64,000 nt of DNA from Norana najaformis. Its lineage: Eukaryota; Annelida; Clitellata; Crassiclitellata; Hormogastridae. Below, in pieces: positions 45,404 to 55,257 of this stretch (positions are counted from its first letter, which is position 1; every line of letters begins with the position of its first letter). The stretch is taken from positions 4,693,367 through 4,757,366 of the forward strand of contig OZ029919.1 in the NCBI GenBank assembly GCA_964023275.1. Reading direction: 5' to 3'. The position numbers and the translations under genes are program-made. Below the pieces are notes generated by a model that saw nothing but the letters and a program-made list of their open reading frames with translations, was not told the origin of the DNA and made no database searches.

Positions 45404-48014
45404 TTATACCAGAAGTCCAAGAATTGCGCCAGTGTTTTCATCATCTGAACACAAGTATTCGTTAGCAGCGTCTATGAACTTCTCAAAGCTCAACTTTCCG
45501 CCGTTATTAACGTCGATCATCTCGAAAGCTTTCTTTGTGAAGTTGGAGTCGACCACGCCTAGACTTTCAAAGTACCTGCGAAACTCTTCGAACTGGAGAT
45601 AGCCGTCATGATTGAGATCCATGACAGGGACGACGCTAAGAAACAGATCACTAACCACCTTCTTAAATGCAGGATCACCTCTTAGCGTCTTCATAGATTC
45701 AATTAACAAATCTTCGGTCAGCAATGCGTCATCACTTGTTCCTGCAGCCTTTATGTCAAGAGAGAAAAGCTACAATTACAAGGTAAGTAGTTAAGACAGT
45801 TGAAACAAAATGCAATCATGAGTAAAGGCCACAAAATGAGTGCAGTTACCTTAACATATAAACACTTTTGCAGAGAGAGCGCTTCTGAGTGTTGGCCAGC
45901 ATAATGCCCAATACAAATTTGCTAACATTACTGAAAAGATGCGACTGTACATAAATACAATTGTTCTATCTGGCACTATTGAGGTTAGTCTACATTTTCA
46001 GCCAAATTTACCCTAACCGCCATATATCAATTGAGTGATTCAGTATTGCAATGCATTGGCGCGCATTTGGTTCCTAATTGGCCCTAATAACACTCAAAGC
46101 ATGCCATACAACCAACCGATCCTTTCCGACTCGACTGGGCGGATCGGTCAAAGCATAAAAATCCATTCGTTAACGTTCGCTCTCACTCTGAACATGTTCA
46201 GAAGATTTTAGTCTGATCGTTCCGATTTGATCAGTTTAGTGTCTAATACTCAGTCGCCTTCATAACTCCTACTGAACCCGATTGACATCAACATAGGTGG
46301 GCTAAAATGCCGTGTCAAGAACGCTTCAACATCTATGACCCATTTGGAGTTTCAGCGCGAGATCGCCCAAGACTGATCTCAAGGTCATGGCGTTATCGCA
46401 GAGGAAGGCGAACTGCTCTAGTGCCATCACGAATTCGTGTTGATGGAATCGAACACTAAATTCGTCCAGTAAGACAGAGCCACAGTATTTTATGCCGAGA
46501 AACTCTACCATAGAATAGGCCAATGATGCGAGAGACTTCATCTGAACTCTTTTGAAAGTTTTCACACCTTACGATAAATTACTTTTAAATAACTGCTGTA
46601 TTAGCTATTGACCTATAGTTTATTTGTGTTAAGCTGTTTTTGTAACAATTGCTAGCGAGACTGATCCCACGTTCCTAAAATTTCCTCAAAAACTTTAACT
46701 TTCACTAAAAACTTCTCATTTATGTTTAAATTCCATCAATATATTACCGACATTTAAGCGATAGACCTACATTAAATTCTACCCGCTCAATATACACCAT
46801 ATATTAAACCCATGTGCAAAACGCTAAAAATGTGGAATGGAACACAAGATGAAATCCTTGGAAACTGTGGAACAAGGATAAGAAATATAAAAAACAAGGA
46901 ACACAGCGTGGAATTCATTGTTGTTAAGGACGACATGATACCTTTACTGGGTTGCTCAGCGGCGGAGCAGATGAAATCAATAACCACCAACCATTAAAAT
47001 ATGGATAGAATTGCCTCTAAATCGGTGATCGACAGATTTAAAAACGTATTTGATTAAGATTTGGGATGTTGTGAAGGAAATGTTAATCTAAAGATGGACT
47101 CATCTGTTCATCCTGTTGTCACACCCTCTAGAAGGATAGGCAATGCGGGATCAGCTGAAACTAAAATTACATCACATGACGCGAATGGATGCTATAACCC
47201 AAGTAAACCAACCGATTCCATGGGTCAATCAAATTGTAATTGTGAAGAAGAAATCAGGAAAATTGCGCATCGGTACTGACCCAAAAGAACTGAATAAGGC
47301 CCTACAGCGAAAAAGTATTTCCTGTCAACATTAGACGACAACCTGCACGAACCGAGCCAATCTAAATTCTTTTCGAAATCTGACATGGCATCCTGATATT
47401 GGCACGTCCAACTAGATACAGAGTCCAGTTATTTGACGACATTTCAAACGTGTTTCGGCCGCTATCGATGGAAAAGGCTTCCGTTTGGAATCAAGGTGTG
47501 GGCAGAGATATTTGCGAGAAAGCTTATTGAAGAATTTGATGATTTACAGGGTTATTTGCATCGCAGATGACGCTATAATTCATGGTATAACAGAGAAGGA
47601 ACACGATCAAAGACTGGAGAAATTGTTGAACAGCCAAGAAATATACATTTGTGCAAAATATTAAAAAGCTAAAGGGCTCCCTGTGAAACTATTGTATTAA
47701 GCAGATGCAGTCTGCAGTCATCACTGTCACTGTCAGAACCTCAAAACAGATTATTCATCACAATACATTATCGCTTATTGCTTCAACATTTCATAAGAGA
47801 TAAATTGGACGGACTTCGAAAGAGATACTTCGTGTAAACTACTCACATTATTTAAAGCCTGTCTCGCTGTCTCCTTCTGAACTGGATCGGCTTTTTCCTT
47901 ATCACATAACTTGTCAGCCATACTCACAAACTCGTTTCGAGAAATCGCACCATCTTTGTTGAAATCAAATATACGAAAGTAGGTTCTCATCTTCCGGATC
48001 CAAAACTCGCTCAT
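45404..48014 (-). CDS. Type 2 sarcoplasmic calcium-binding protein (copy F), two coding exons
   Basis: Exon 1 runs 48014 to 47847 (168 nt, MSEFWIRKMRTYFRIFDFNK ... RQALNN, donor GTGAGT). Exon 2 runs 45769 to 45404 (366 nt, LFSLDIKAAGTSDDALLTED ... AILGLLV) after a TTGTAG acceptor, phase 0, giving 177 aa. EF-hand 1 (D-F-N-K-D-G) and EF-hand 3 (DLNHDGYLQFEE) are intact. EF-hand 4 reads D-V-N-N-G-G-K-L-S-F-E-K, losing the ligands at position 5 (Asp to Gly) and position 12 (Glu to Lys), so it probably does not bind Ca2+. The 2-kb intron contains an antisense Gypsy fossil. Promoter near 48.95-49.03 kb. Confidence 0.88.
46800..47640 (+). mobile_element. Gypsy-type polymerase fossil in the intron of SCP copy F
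   Basis: Frames broken by stops and shifts spell the start of a Ty3/Gypsy reverse transcriptase: VKDDMIPLLGCSAAEQM, HPVVTPSRRI, WVNQIVIVKKKSGKLRIGTD then PKELNKAL. At 47400-47500 come TTFQTCFGRYRWKRLPFGIK-like residues, and at 47548-47570 VICIADDAIIHG with the catalytic D-D. No LTRs were recognised. An essentially identical copy sits in the intron of copy G. Confidence 0.8.
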
Positions 48015-48554
48015 TCTGAGAGTTCGACGATTGAAATGTTCCTACACTGAACAGGATGACTTTCTGATGTGACAGAAAAAAGAATTATTGAGCTAGTGAT
48101 AAAATTTCTATGCGAATTTTAAAATTCTTTCTCCACAAGTTCAATTCAACTAGTCGGTCTATGGCATCGAGAAACGTAATTGAAAACACACAGTGTTGAA
48201 AAAAGTAGTGACATTTTTGGGTAGAATGAATGTATGCGAATTTATTTAATTTATCTAGTAAGTAAGAAATAGCACATAGTTTGCCTTTTGAACAGAATTT
48301 GCTCAACACATATAAAGATCAATGCTTGATGGAGTTTATATTGTACCAGACTAATTATTTATCTTGTTGAGGTGCACGAGATTTCCCAGTGAAGAAAGAT
48401 AGCCCCATTATTGAATTAACGTTATTGTACTGGCGTTTCAGCCGACAACTCAACCTTTCCAGTCAGGTTTAATGATCAGTGTTTAATATATATATATATA
48501 TAGGCCTAAGAGATGATCATTTACATTGAAAATGCTATGCTGTTGTGGTCACTG

Positions 48555-48610
48555 ATCACTAAATGACCAAATCACTTAATTTTGGTCATTAAATGACCAC
48601 ATTATACGTT
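48555..48610. repeat. Nested inverted repeat around GGTCATT/AATGACC
   Basis: AATGACCAAAT ... ATTTTGGTCATT forms one hairpin and GGTCATTAAATGACC another. Both are kept at 58425-58470 and, more diverged, at 3418-3455, and absent from copy E. It is within the first intron of type 2 SCP genes. Confidence 0.6.
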
Positions 48611-48941
48611 ACCTTACCTCATACTAAACTGCAATACCTTTCCTTGCCTTAACTCCGATGATTTATAGGCCCTACTACTTGCGACAGGTGTTCTTCAGCA
48701 ATTTTTTTGTAATAGGCCTATGTCGTACGTGAATTGCTTAGACGATGCTATAGATACATCAGCAACTACCACTGACATCTATCGAAAGTAAAAGAGCATA
48801 AAATGGTCAACTGGCAAAGGACAGTAAAAATCTTGGCCAAATGAATCTAAGCATTTGGTCCATGAAATAGAGAATGATGTCACTGTAAACAGTTCACGAA
48901 CTATTGCAGTTAATATTCCTAAAGATGAAACTTGAGCTTAC

Positions 48942-49035
48942 CTGCGTTGAAGAATTCGGTGTTTTCAGTTACTGCAAGGAGCGATAATTTCCTCAGAAAA
49001 ACACTTCCCAAAGTGGCTCTACTTATACGCAACAG
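48942..49035 (-). promoter_or_regulatory. TATA promoter and non-coding 5' exon of type 2 SCP copy F
   Basis: GCGTATAAGTAG (49019-49030 on the minus strand), then GAGGAAATTATCGCTCCTTG and TTCAACGCAG before GTAAGC (48936-48941). Confidence 0.7.
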
Positions 49036-49434
49036 AATTTAATTTTAAGAATTTACGACTATCGTTATCAAAGGCTGAATATCTATTCACAGATAAAGTA
49101 ATCGAAGACACGCCTATCGATGACAACTTTATTATTATTATAATAATAATTTTATTATTATTTCATTATTACGATGAAAGAATAGGGCGGATGACGATAA
49201 TAAATAGCAATAAAATTATTAGGAGGCATCAGTATTACTTTAGCTACAGTGAAAGAAAATTTAGAGTTCACCAATATCAGAATATCATCAATAAAGACAG
49301 AACGTGACTTCCTATCACAAATTATCAAATAATTAAAACTCGATGCCTATATCTAATATCTAGTTTAATATAACGGATACAGTAGTGCCGTCATCAAAAT
49401 GCACAAAGTATCAATAGATAGTTGCTTAAGCTAA

Positions 49435-50452
49435 ATCCTAATCCGTTAGAGAAACTTGGTCGAAATTCGATATGTCAGAGGAAACAGGTGTGTTGGGTTT
49501 TTGAAAGGTGAAAGAGAGGAGTGTTATTTAAGTTAAGAATACTACGAATATCTTTGAAAACTAACATAATGCACAGAACAGGGCAGCGAATTTCAAAACT
49601 TTGGACCGGCCACCAAGAACGCCTGGAAAAATCACTTCTCCTGGCTCAAGAGTATGTGTCTATTGATAAAGTGCAATATTTATTTCATGAAATGAGGGGT
49701 GAGAAAGATGGAGGGGTAGACTTATCTCTCCTATAAATTTAGTACCTTGTTAACCATAAGACAAATTTGAAATTGAATTTTTGCTCGTTGGGAAACATGG
49801 GTAATGAATGCAATATGGATACCAAATGCTGATATTTAGTGCTCCCTTCTTATGGTTCGGACCAGAGAATTCTGAATCACTGTAGAAATCTTTCTTAGCT
49901 ATACCAATGAAGAGTGAATTACAGGAGTAAAGTCTGCTTGATAGTTTGAGTAATGTGACAACTGTACAGATGTTAGCCAAACAAATATCCGGGGTTGTTG
50001 ACTTGTGCCTAAGATTAGGGATTCAGTCTTTGGAAAATTCAGAAGAAAGGTCTTATTATTATCTAAGAAAGTCTGAATGTCGTCGTGAATAGGAGCCTGT
50101 AGTTCGACATGGCGGAATTAGACGTGGAACTGTCAGATGAAAAGCATAGCTGGGTAATTGAATTATGTATGACGGACGATTTTCACGTTCAGTATTGAAA
50201 GATATATGAGTTTAAGTACCGATAGCACTCGTAGCCTTGCGAGTGATTACTATTAAGTTACCGGGAGAATTTATAAGTGGGAAGAGGAGTGGTTCAGTCA
50301 ACAAACTTTGAGGAACACACATCTCTGCAAAGATTCGCCGATTTACACAGTTTAGACATTCATTGAGCTATGCAACTTATGTATGTAGGTTAAATATATA
50401 TTTCTAAGCAACGTACTGCGCCTGAATATTCTGTCACATCTCTTATTTACAT
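49435..50452. other. End of unit 1: shared spacer, then about 450 bp of unique DNA
   Basis: 49435-49995 matches 5165-5890 and 17080-17800, but without the piggyBac-like element (empty site TTAAGCTAAATCC near 49427). 49998-50452 is found once only. It begins TGTTGACTTG and ends near TTCTGTCACA, a TG...CA form that would fit a solo LTR. I cannot show a target duplication. Confidence 0.4.
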
Positions 50453-50605
50453 TTACACCATTCAGGTAGTCCTAACTGAAGTGAGTAATATGTAAGCTAC
50501 AGCGACACTTATGTTCCTGCAAAAAGCACTGAAATGCCTTTTAATAATTGTAGTAGATCGCAGCTTATAATCCTCTTTGAAGGATTACTTCTTTTCTATC
50601 TGTAA

Positions 50606-52914
50606 CACAGGTCTGCGATGAAATTTTTTTCTTCAAAGTAAATGGTGCTTCTTATAGATTTTTACACGGTCATTTCTGGAAAAATATTGTAAAAATTCTA
50701 ACACATACAGTTTTGACACAAATTGGGATTTTTTGTTGGAAAGTTCAATTTTTCCGCAGAAATGCTATTTTACATTGAAAACACAATTACAAATACATGC
50801 ACATAATGAAAAATATATTTTATTATAATGTAGTAATGAAGACACCCGAATTCTTGTTATGTTTTCATAAATGCGAAATTGAACCTCGGCCTGAAAGGGT
50901 TAAGTCCGGTTTTTACATTAACGACGTGAAAGGGTTAAGTCTGGTGTATACATTTATGACTGTCATGGCTTCAAGAGGATGTGTTAATTCTCCTGACAGG
51001 TTTTGTTATATCTGTGGCGAACTGTTAGTGAAAAAGCAAGAGCGGAAGGTCACGGACTTTGTTGATAAAGTGTATTTTGCATACTTCGGTGTAAGGCTTG
51101 GAGACCAGGACAAGGCATGGGCCCCACATCGAGTTTGTTCCAGTTACGTGGAAGGACTGCGCATGTGGTCTAAGGGTAAGGTGAAATCTTTTCGTTTCGG
51201 AGTGCCTATGATATGGAGGGAGCCTCGAAACCACAGCGATGACTGTTACTTTTGCTCGTGCAACATACAGGGATACAGCTTAAAAAACAAAGACAAAATC
51301 TGCTACCCGAACCTGGAATCTGCACTGCGCCCTGTGTCTCATGGACCTGGCATTCCCATACCTTTGCCTCCAGAAAGCCTAAGCGATGTGAGTGGGCCAT
51401 CGGGGAGTGAGTCAGTTGGCAATTCTGATGAGGAATTTCCACACGACAGCAGTGAGCCCGAACTGTTTTCACAATCACAATTGAACGACTTGATTCGAGA
51501 TCTGGCTCTTTCGAAAGATTCCGCTCAGTTGCTAGGCTCTAGGCTCCAGGAGAAGAACTTGTTGACTCCTGGAACTTCTTTTAGTTGGTTTAGAAACCGA
51601 GAGAAAGACTACGTGCCTTACTTTTCTCAAGACGGTGAACTTGTTTACTGCTCCGATGTTACCGGTCTGATGCAAATGTTCAGAGTTCAGCATGAGGCTC
51701 ACGATTGGAGACTCTTCATTGACTCATCACAAAGAAGTCTAAAAGCTGTCCTTCTTCACAATGGCAACAAATACGCCTCTATACCGGTTGGACATTCCGT
51801 TCATTTGAAAGAGAAGTATGACAATTTAGCCTTCATCCTGACCAAACTGAACTACAAGAAATACGAATGGACCATCTGTGGCGATCTTAAAGTGATCTCT
51901 ATGATCCTTGGTCAACAGGGCGGCTATACCAAGTACCCCTGTTTCCTCTGCGAATGGGATAGCCGTGCTAAAGCCAAGCACTGGACTGAGAAGGTGTGGC
52001 CAAGCAGGACACTAAAAGTAGGAGAAAAGAACGTGCACTTCGAATCTTTGGTGGAGCCAAGAAAAGTACTCTTACCTCCACTTCACATCAAACTTGGCAT
52101 CATGAAGCAGTTTGTGAAAGCCCTTCCAAAAGATGGTGATACTTTCAAGTATCTTGCAAGCAAGTTTCCACGGTTGTCAGAAGCGAAGCTGAAAGAAGGG
52201 GTTTTCGTCGGTCCTGACATTCGAAAACTCATGAGGGACGAGATATTTGATACTAAAATGAAAGAAATTGAGAGATCGGCTTGGCAATCCTTTAAAGAAG
52301 TGGTAAAGAAGTTTCTTGGCAACTATAGAGACAGTGACTTCGAGAACATCGTAGGAAACATGATGAAGAACTTGAAAGCCTTGGGCTGCTCAATGAGCTT
52401 GAAGCTCCACTTTTTGAACTCCCATCAAAGCTATTTCCCAGAAAATCTAGGTGCTGTCAGTGAAGAACAAGGAGAGAGATTCCACCAGGACATAAAGGAA
52501 ATGGAACGGAGGTATCAGGGTCAGTGGAACGTTAACATGATAGCAGACTACTGCTGGATGTTGCATAGGGAAGAACCGCAAGCAGTGTACAAGAGAAACA
52601 GTTCTAAAAGGAGCTTTGAAGGGAAGAAGAAAAGATATTATAAAGATTTCTGACTTCTCGACACCTGTGACAAACATTTACAAATGAATGAATGAAAAAT
52701 CCAGCTGAGTTCATTGTAACAATTTTTAAGTTCTTTGTAAATAAGCGTTTTCCACTCTGCTAGGTCTTCCTGGATGTTTGTCTTCACTTGTGGAAAAAAC
52801 CGTACGTGATAGAGGAAAAACCCGTGCATGTTTGAATTCAACTAACTGAATACCAATGAAAACACCTAAAACGGTGAAGAAAAAAATTGGAAACCATTAA
52901 TATGCAGGCCTGTG
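50606..52914 (+). mobile_element. 2.3-kb DNA transposon with TIRs and 3-bp target duplication
   Basis: The ends are CACAGGTCTGC (50606-50616) and GCAGGCCTGTG (52904-52914), inverted repeats with one mismatch. Both sides carry TAA (50603-50605 and 52915-52917). The paralogous empty sites at about 42867 and 62385 read CTATCTG-AAA-TTAG, which fixes the insertion point. One long open frame lies inside. Termini starting CAC with a 3-bp duplication recall CACTA/CMC-type elements, but the superfamily is not established. Confidence 0.85.
50965..52653 (+). CDS. Putative transposase of the 2.3-kb DNA transposon
   Basis: The frame is open from 50797 (618 codons), but the likely start is the ATG at 50965 (MASRGCVNSPDRFCYICGEL), giving 562 aa. 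Numbers below use the 618-codon frame. An N-terminal zinc-finger-like module has C70, C73, WAPH111 and C114, and the expected fourth Cys is Tyr117. A linker follows with C150/C153 and an acidic Ser-rich stretch (about 196-226). Then comes a region with RNase-H-like spacing: D309 (LFIDSS), D363 (CGDLK), C382-x2-C385, H430 (LHIKLG), H538/H543, and E557 or E560 (SEEQGERFHQD). The C-terminus is basic. It resembles a widespread group of invertebrate proteins that I know only as uncharacterised. Role as transposase is inferred from the flanking TIRs. No internal stop. Confidence 0.75.
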   Translation: MASRGCVNSPDRFCYICGELLVKKQERKVTDFVDKVYFAYFGVRLGDQDKAWAPHRVCSSYVEGLRMWSKGKVKSFRFGVPMIWREPRNHSDDCYFCSCNIQGYSLKNKDKICYPNLESALRPVSHGPGIPIPLPPESLSDVSGPSGSESVGNSDEEFPHDSSEPELFSQSQLNDLIRDLALSKDSAQLLGSRLQEKNLLTPGTSFSWFRNREKDYVPYFSQDGELVYCSDVTGLMQMFRVQHEAHDWRLFIDSSQRSLKAVLLHNGNKYASIPVGHSVHLKEKYDNLAFILTKLNYKKYEWTICGDLKVISMILGQQGGYTKYPCFLCEWDSRAKAKHWTEKVWPSRTLKVGEKNVHFESLVEPRKVLLPPLHIKLGIMKQFVKALPKDGDTFKYLASKFPRLSEAKLKEGVFVGPDIRKLMRDEIFDTKMKEIERSAWQSFKEVVKKFLGNYRDSDFENIVGNMMKNLKALGCSMSLKLHFLNSHQSYFPENLGAVSEEQGERFHQDIKEMERRYQGQWNVNMIADYCWMLHREEPQAVYKRNSSKRSFEGKKKRYYKDF

Positions 52915-53070
52915 TAATTAGATGCAAATGATGACAGATGATGATTGGCGATGACAAAGACGGTGGTGTTGATGGTGGTGGTGATGATGATTCTAGTATT
53001 ATTACCAATATTGTGCTCCCACTACTATTAAAGCTGCTTCTGCTACTGCTGCAATTACTATAACTTATCA

Positions 53071-53094
53071 AATAATAATAATAATAATAATAAT

Positions 53095-53135
<41 letters not shown>

Positions 53136-53141
53136 TAATAA
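53071..53141. repeat. AAT microsatellite
   Basis: About 23 aat-type units, ending at the LINE fragment start. Confidence 0.95.
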
Positions 53142-53560
53142 TGGTCTCTCCCTTAACCCGTAATGGCCGCAGTCTATTCTGGGATGTTTCAGTAACTGAC
53201 ACTGTGGGTCATTATTTATACCAGGCAACTGCTGCAACTGCCGTGGCAGCCGCAGACCTTGCGGTTTCGAGAAAGATTACGAATTACAGTCAACTCGATT
53301 CAATATACCACTTTAAACCATTCGAAACTCTTGGCCCCATTATTTGCACTGAACTTGATCCTGTCGCGAACGTAGCAGGGCGTCATCTTACTCAAACTTC
53401 CGAAGATCTTTAAGAAACTTGTTAACTCTTCCAGCGTCTAGCTATAGCAACTGAGCCTTTCAATGCCATTGCCTTCCGTGGCGCTTTTGCCATGGCTGAA
53501 CGTGGTAAGATGTAGCCGTTCCAGATGATTTGTCATCTTCTACTGACATTTTTTAAATTC
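53142..53560 (+). pseudogene. LINE C-terminal fragment bounded by AAT repeats
   Basis: VSPLTRNGRSLFWDVSVTDT then VGHYLYQATAATAVAAADLA, open to about 53413. It ends in KKLVNSSSV-type frame decay, then a GATGAT/AAT tail near 53590-53625. Confidence 0.7.
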
Positions 53561-54144
53561 CATTGTGATCATATTTAACGCGGGGAGAAAGAATAATAAT
53601 AACAATATCAATGATGATGATAATAGGCCTAATATCAGGATTGGCTGAACTTTATTCAGGAACATTTCATTTCTCGGAAGCATTTCTAAGTCCTGAGGAT
53701 CAAACGTACCTCAAGCAAATTCTAAAATATTAAAAACTGGCCTCTCCCGCTTAATGTCACACGACGCTAGTTCGGTAGAATGTCCCTTCTGTTGCTCCCC
53801 GCTATCTATGCTTCACTATCGCTGTCTTTCTCTTCTATATCCCTGTTTCACCTACCTCTCTCCCTCCTTTGCTCGAATAAGACTTTGAGCCATTTTGTAT
53901 TTGATCGATAATAGTGGAAGATCGATAAAAAGAGGGAGAGGCAGGTACACATCTGGAGCGTGGAAGACTATAATGAGAAAACTGACGGATTATTCCAAAT
54001 CCATTTATTAGAACATCTGCCAAAAAAAACTTAAAACTAGCAGCAGTATATTTATTAAGCAACAAAGCTGAAATAATAAATGTCAATACATTGATATTAT
54101 TTAACCGTTTTGACACAACGTTCTTGTGAAGAACAGAATCTCAA

Positions 54145-54300
54145 ATGATTTTAATCTTAATCGTAATTCCGAGACTTCTACAACGCCCAACGAAAGTCAT
54201 GTTGCGGGGACCAGCTTATTCACAGGGGCTCAGTCAAAAGAAAATCTTTAGGCAAAAGAGTTCGGTTCCAGATCAAGATCATGCGCCTTCTCCCTGGAAC
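54145..54300 (-). mobile_element. CR1/L2-like LINE 3' end, reverse orientation
   Basis: Copy of 44290-44450 in tandem unit 2, essentially identical. Confidence 0.5.
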
Positions 54301-55257
54301 AAATTAAACTCACGCGATAGTACAGTCGAAGCATCTGATTATTGTACCATGCAAATTGTTATATGTTCATTTGCTCTTAGTAAATCGATATCTTGTGCTG
54401 TTTACACTTACCCTTAAAGTCACCAATTGTTTTAGTCATTTTCAAGCTATTGAGAAAACTGTTAAGGTGTTTGGACCTTTATTACAGTTTGAGAATTGTC
54501 GTATAATGGTCCATGAGCATTTTCAAGAATTTTACTGGACAGAACCCTATCAATAACAAACCGTTTAATTGTTTAAATGGGAGTATCATCAGAGACGTTG
54601 TGCTTTCTAGAACTAGAAATACTTTTTAAATTGTTGTTTTAGTAATCAAGGAAAATTTATTTGCAGTAAACCAAAGTACAAATACTTAAAATCACTCTTT
54701 ATTCTCTGGACTTGTTTCAATTCTACAAGTTCATCTGATTGTCCTTCTCTGGTCATACTTGTACCTAAGACTGGTCTGTCCTTAGTGAACGGGCTTTGTC
54801 GGTTGCTGAAATAAAATTTTAGAAATCTCTCCCTGTGTCTGTTAGTTCTACAATTTCCTCTAATTGTTTCCTCTCATTCGCTTGTGTCATTGGTTCTCAG
54901 CTTAAAACTTAACCTTTTCAATTGTTTATCCACCATAGACTGCCTCTCTGTCTCATGAACTGACCTTCTGGATATTGACGTGATTGCGGCTTAGCTTTGG
55001 TGCGCCATCGGATGATGCCTCGTGCATTAGATACCAGCGCGTTAAACGTTACAAATTACAATTACAATTTTCCAAGTTCAATGTTTAATATATCAACAAT
55101 AGTGCTGTGGTCAAGACCAAATAAAAACAATAGTCTTATCAGCAAATAAACCAATTGTTAGCAGTAAACTACAAGAAGCAATGTCATCAATGTCAAGCAG
55201 CTAAAAGAGGGAATAAGCAAGCACATTCTTATGCAATCTGACTCATAGCAGCATAAT

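Larger units (their letters stand above)
42385..50452. repeat. Tandem unit 1 of the right-hand array
   Basis: 42385-49440 aligns with 52917-59245 at an offset growing from about 9.85 to 9.86 kb, and 42385-44700 aligns with 61895-64000 (offset about 19.5 kb). Identity is very high over most of this, for example in the Gypsy fossil and LINE 3' end. The unit contains LINE fragments, one type 2 SCP and its promoter. Confidence 0.85.

Noticed and set aside
46326..46997. Identical small frames in units 1 and 2 as conserved genes
   Set aside because: Their identity reflects recent duplication of intronic DNA. Some are pieces of the Gypsy fossil and none has gene structure.
50797..50964. Upstream 56 codons as part of the transposase
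   Set aside because: The region contains a tandem AAAGGGTTAAGTC repeat and lacks the family's typical start; MASRGCVNSPDRFC at 50965 is the better start.
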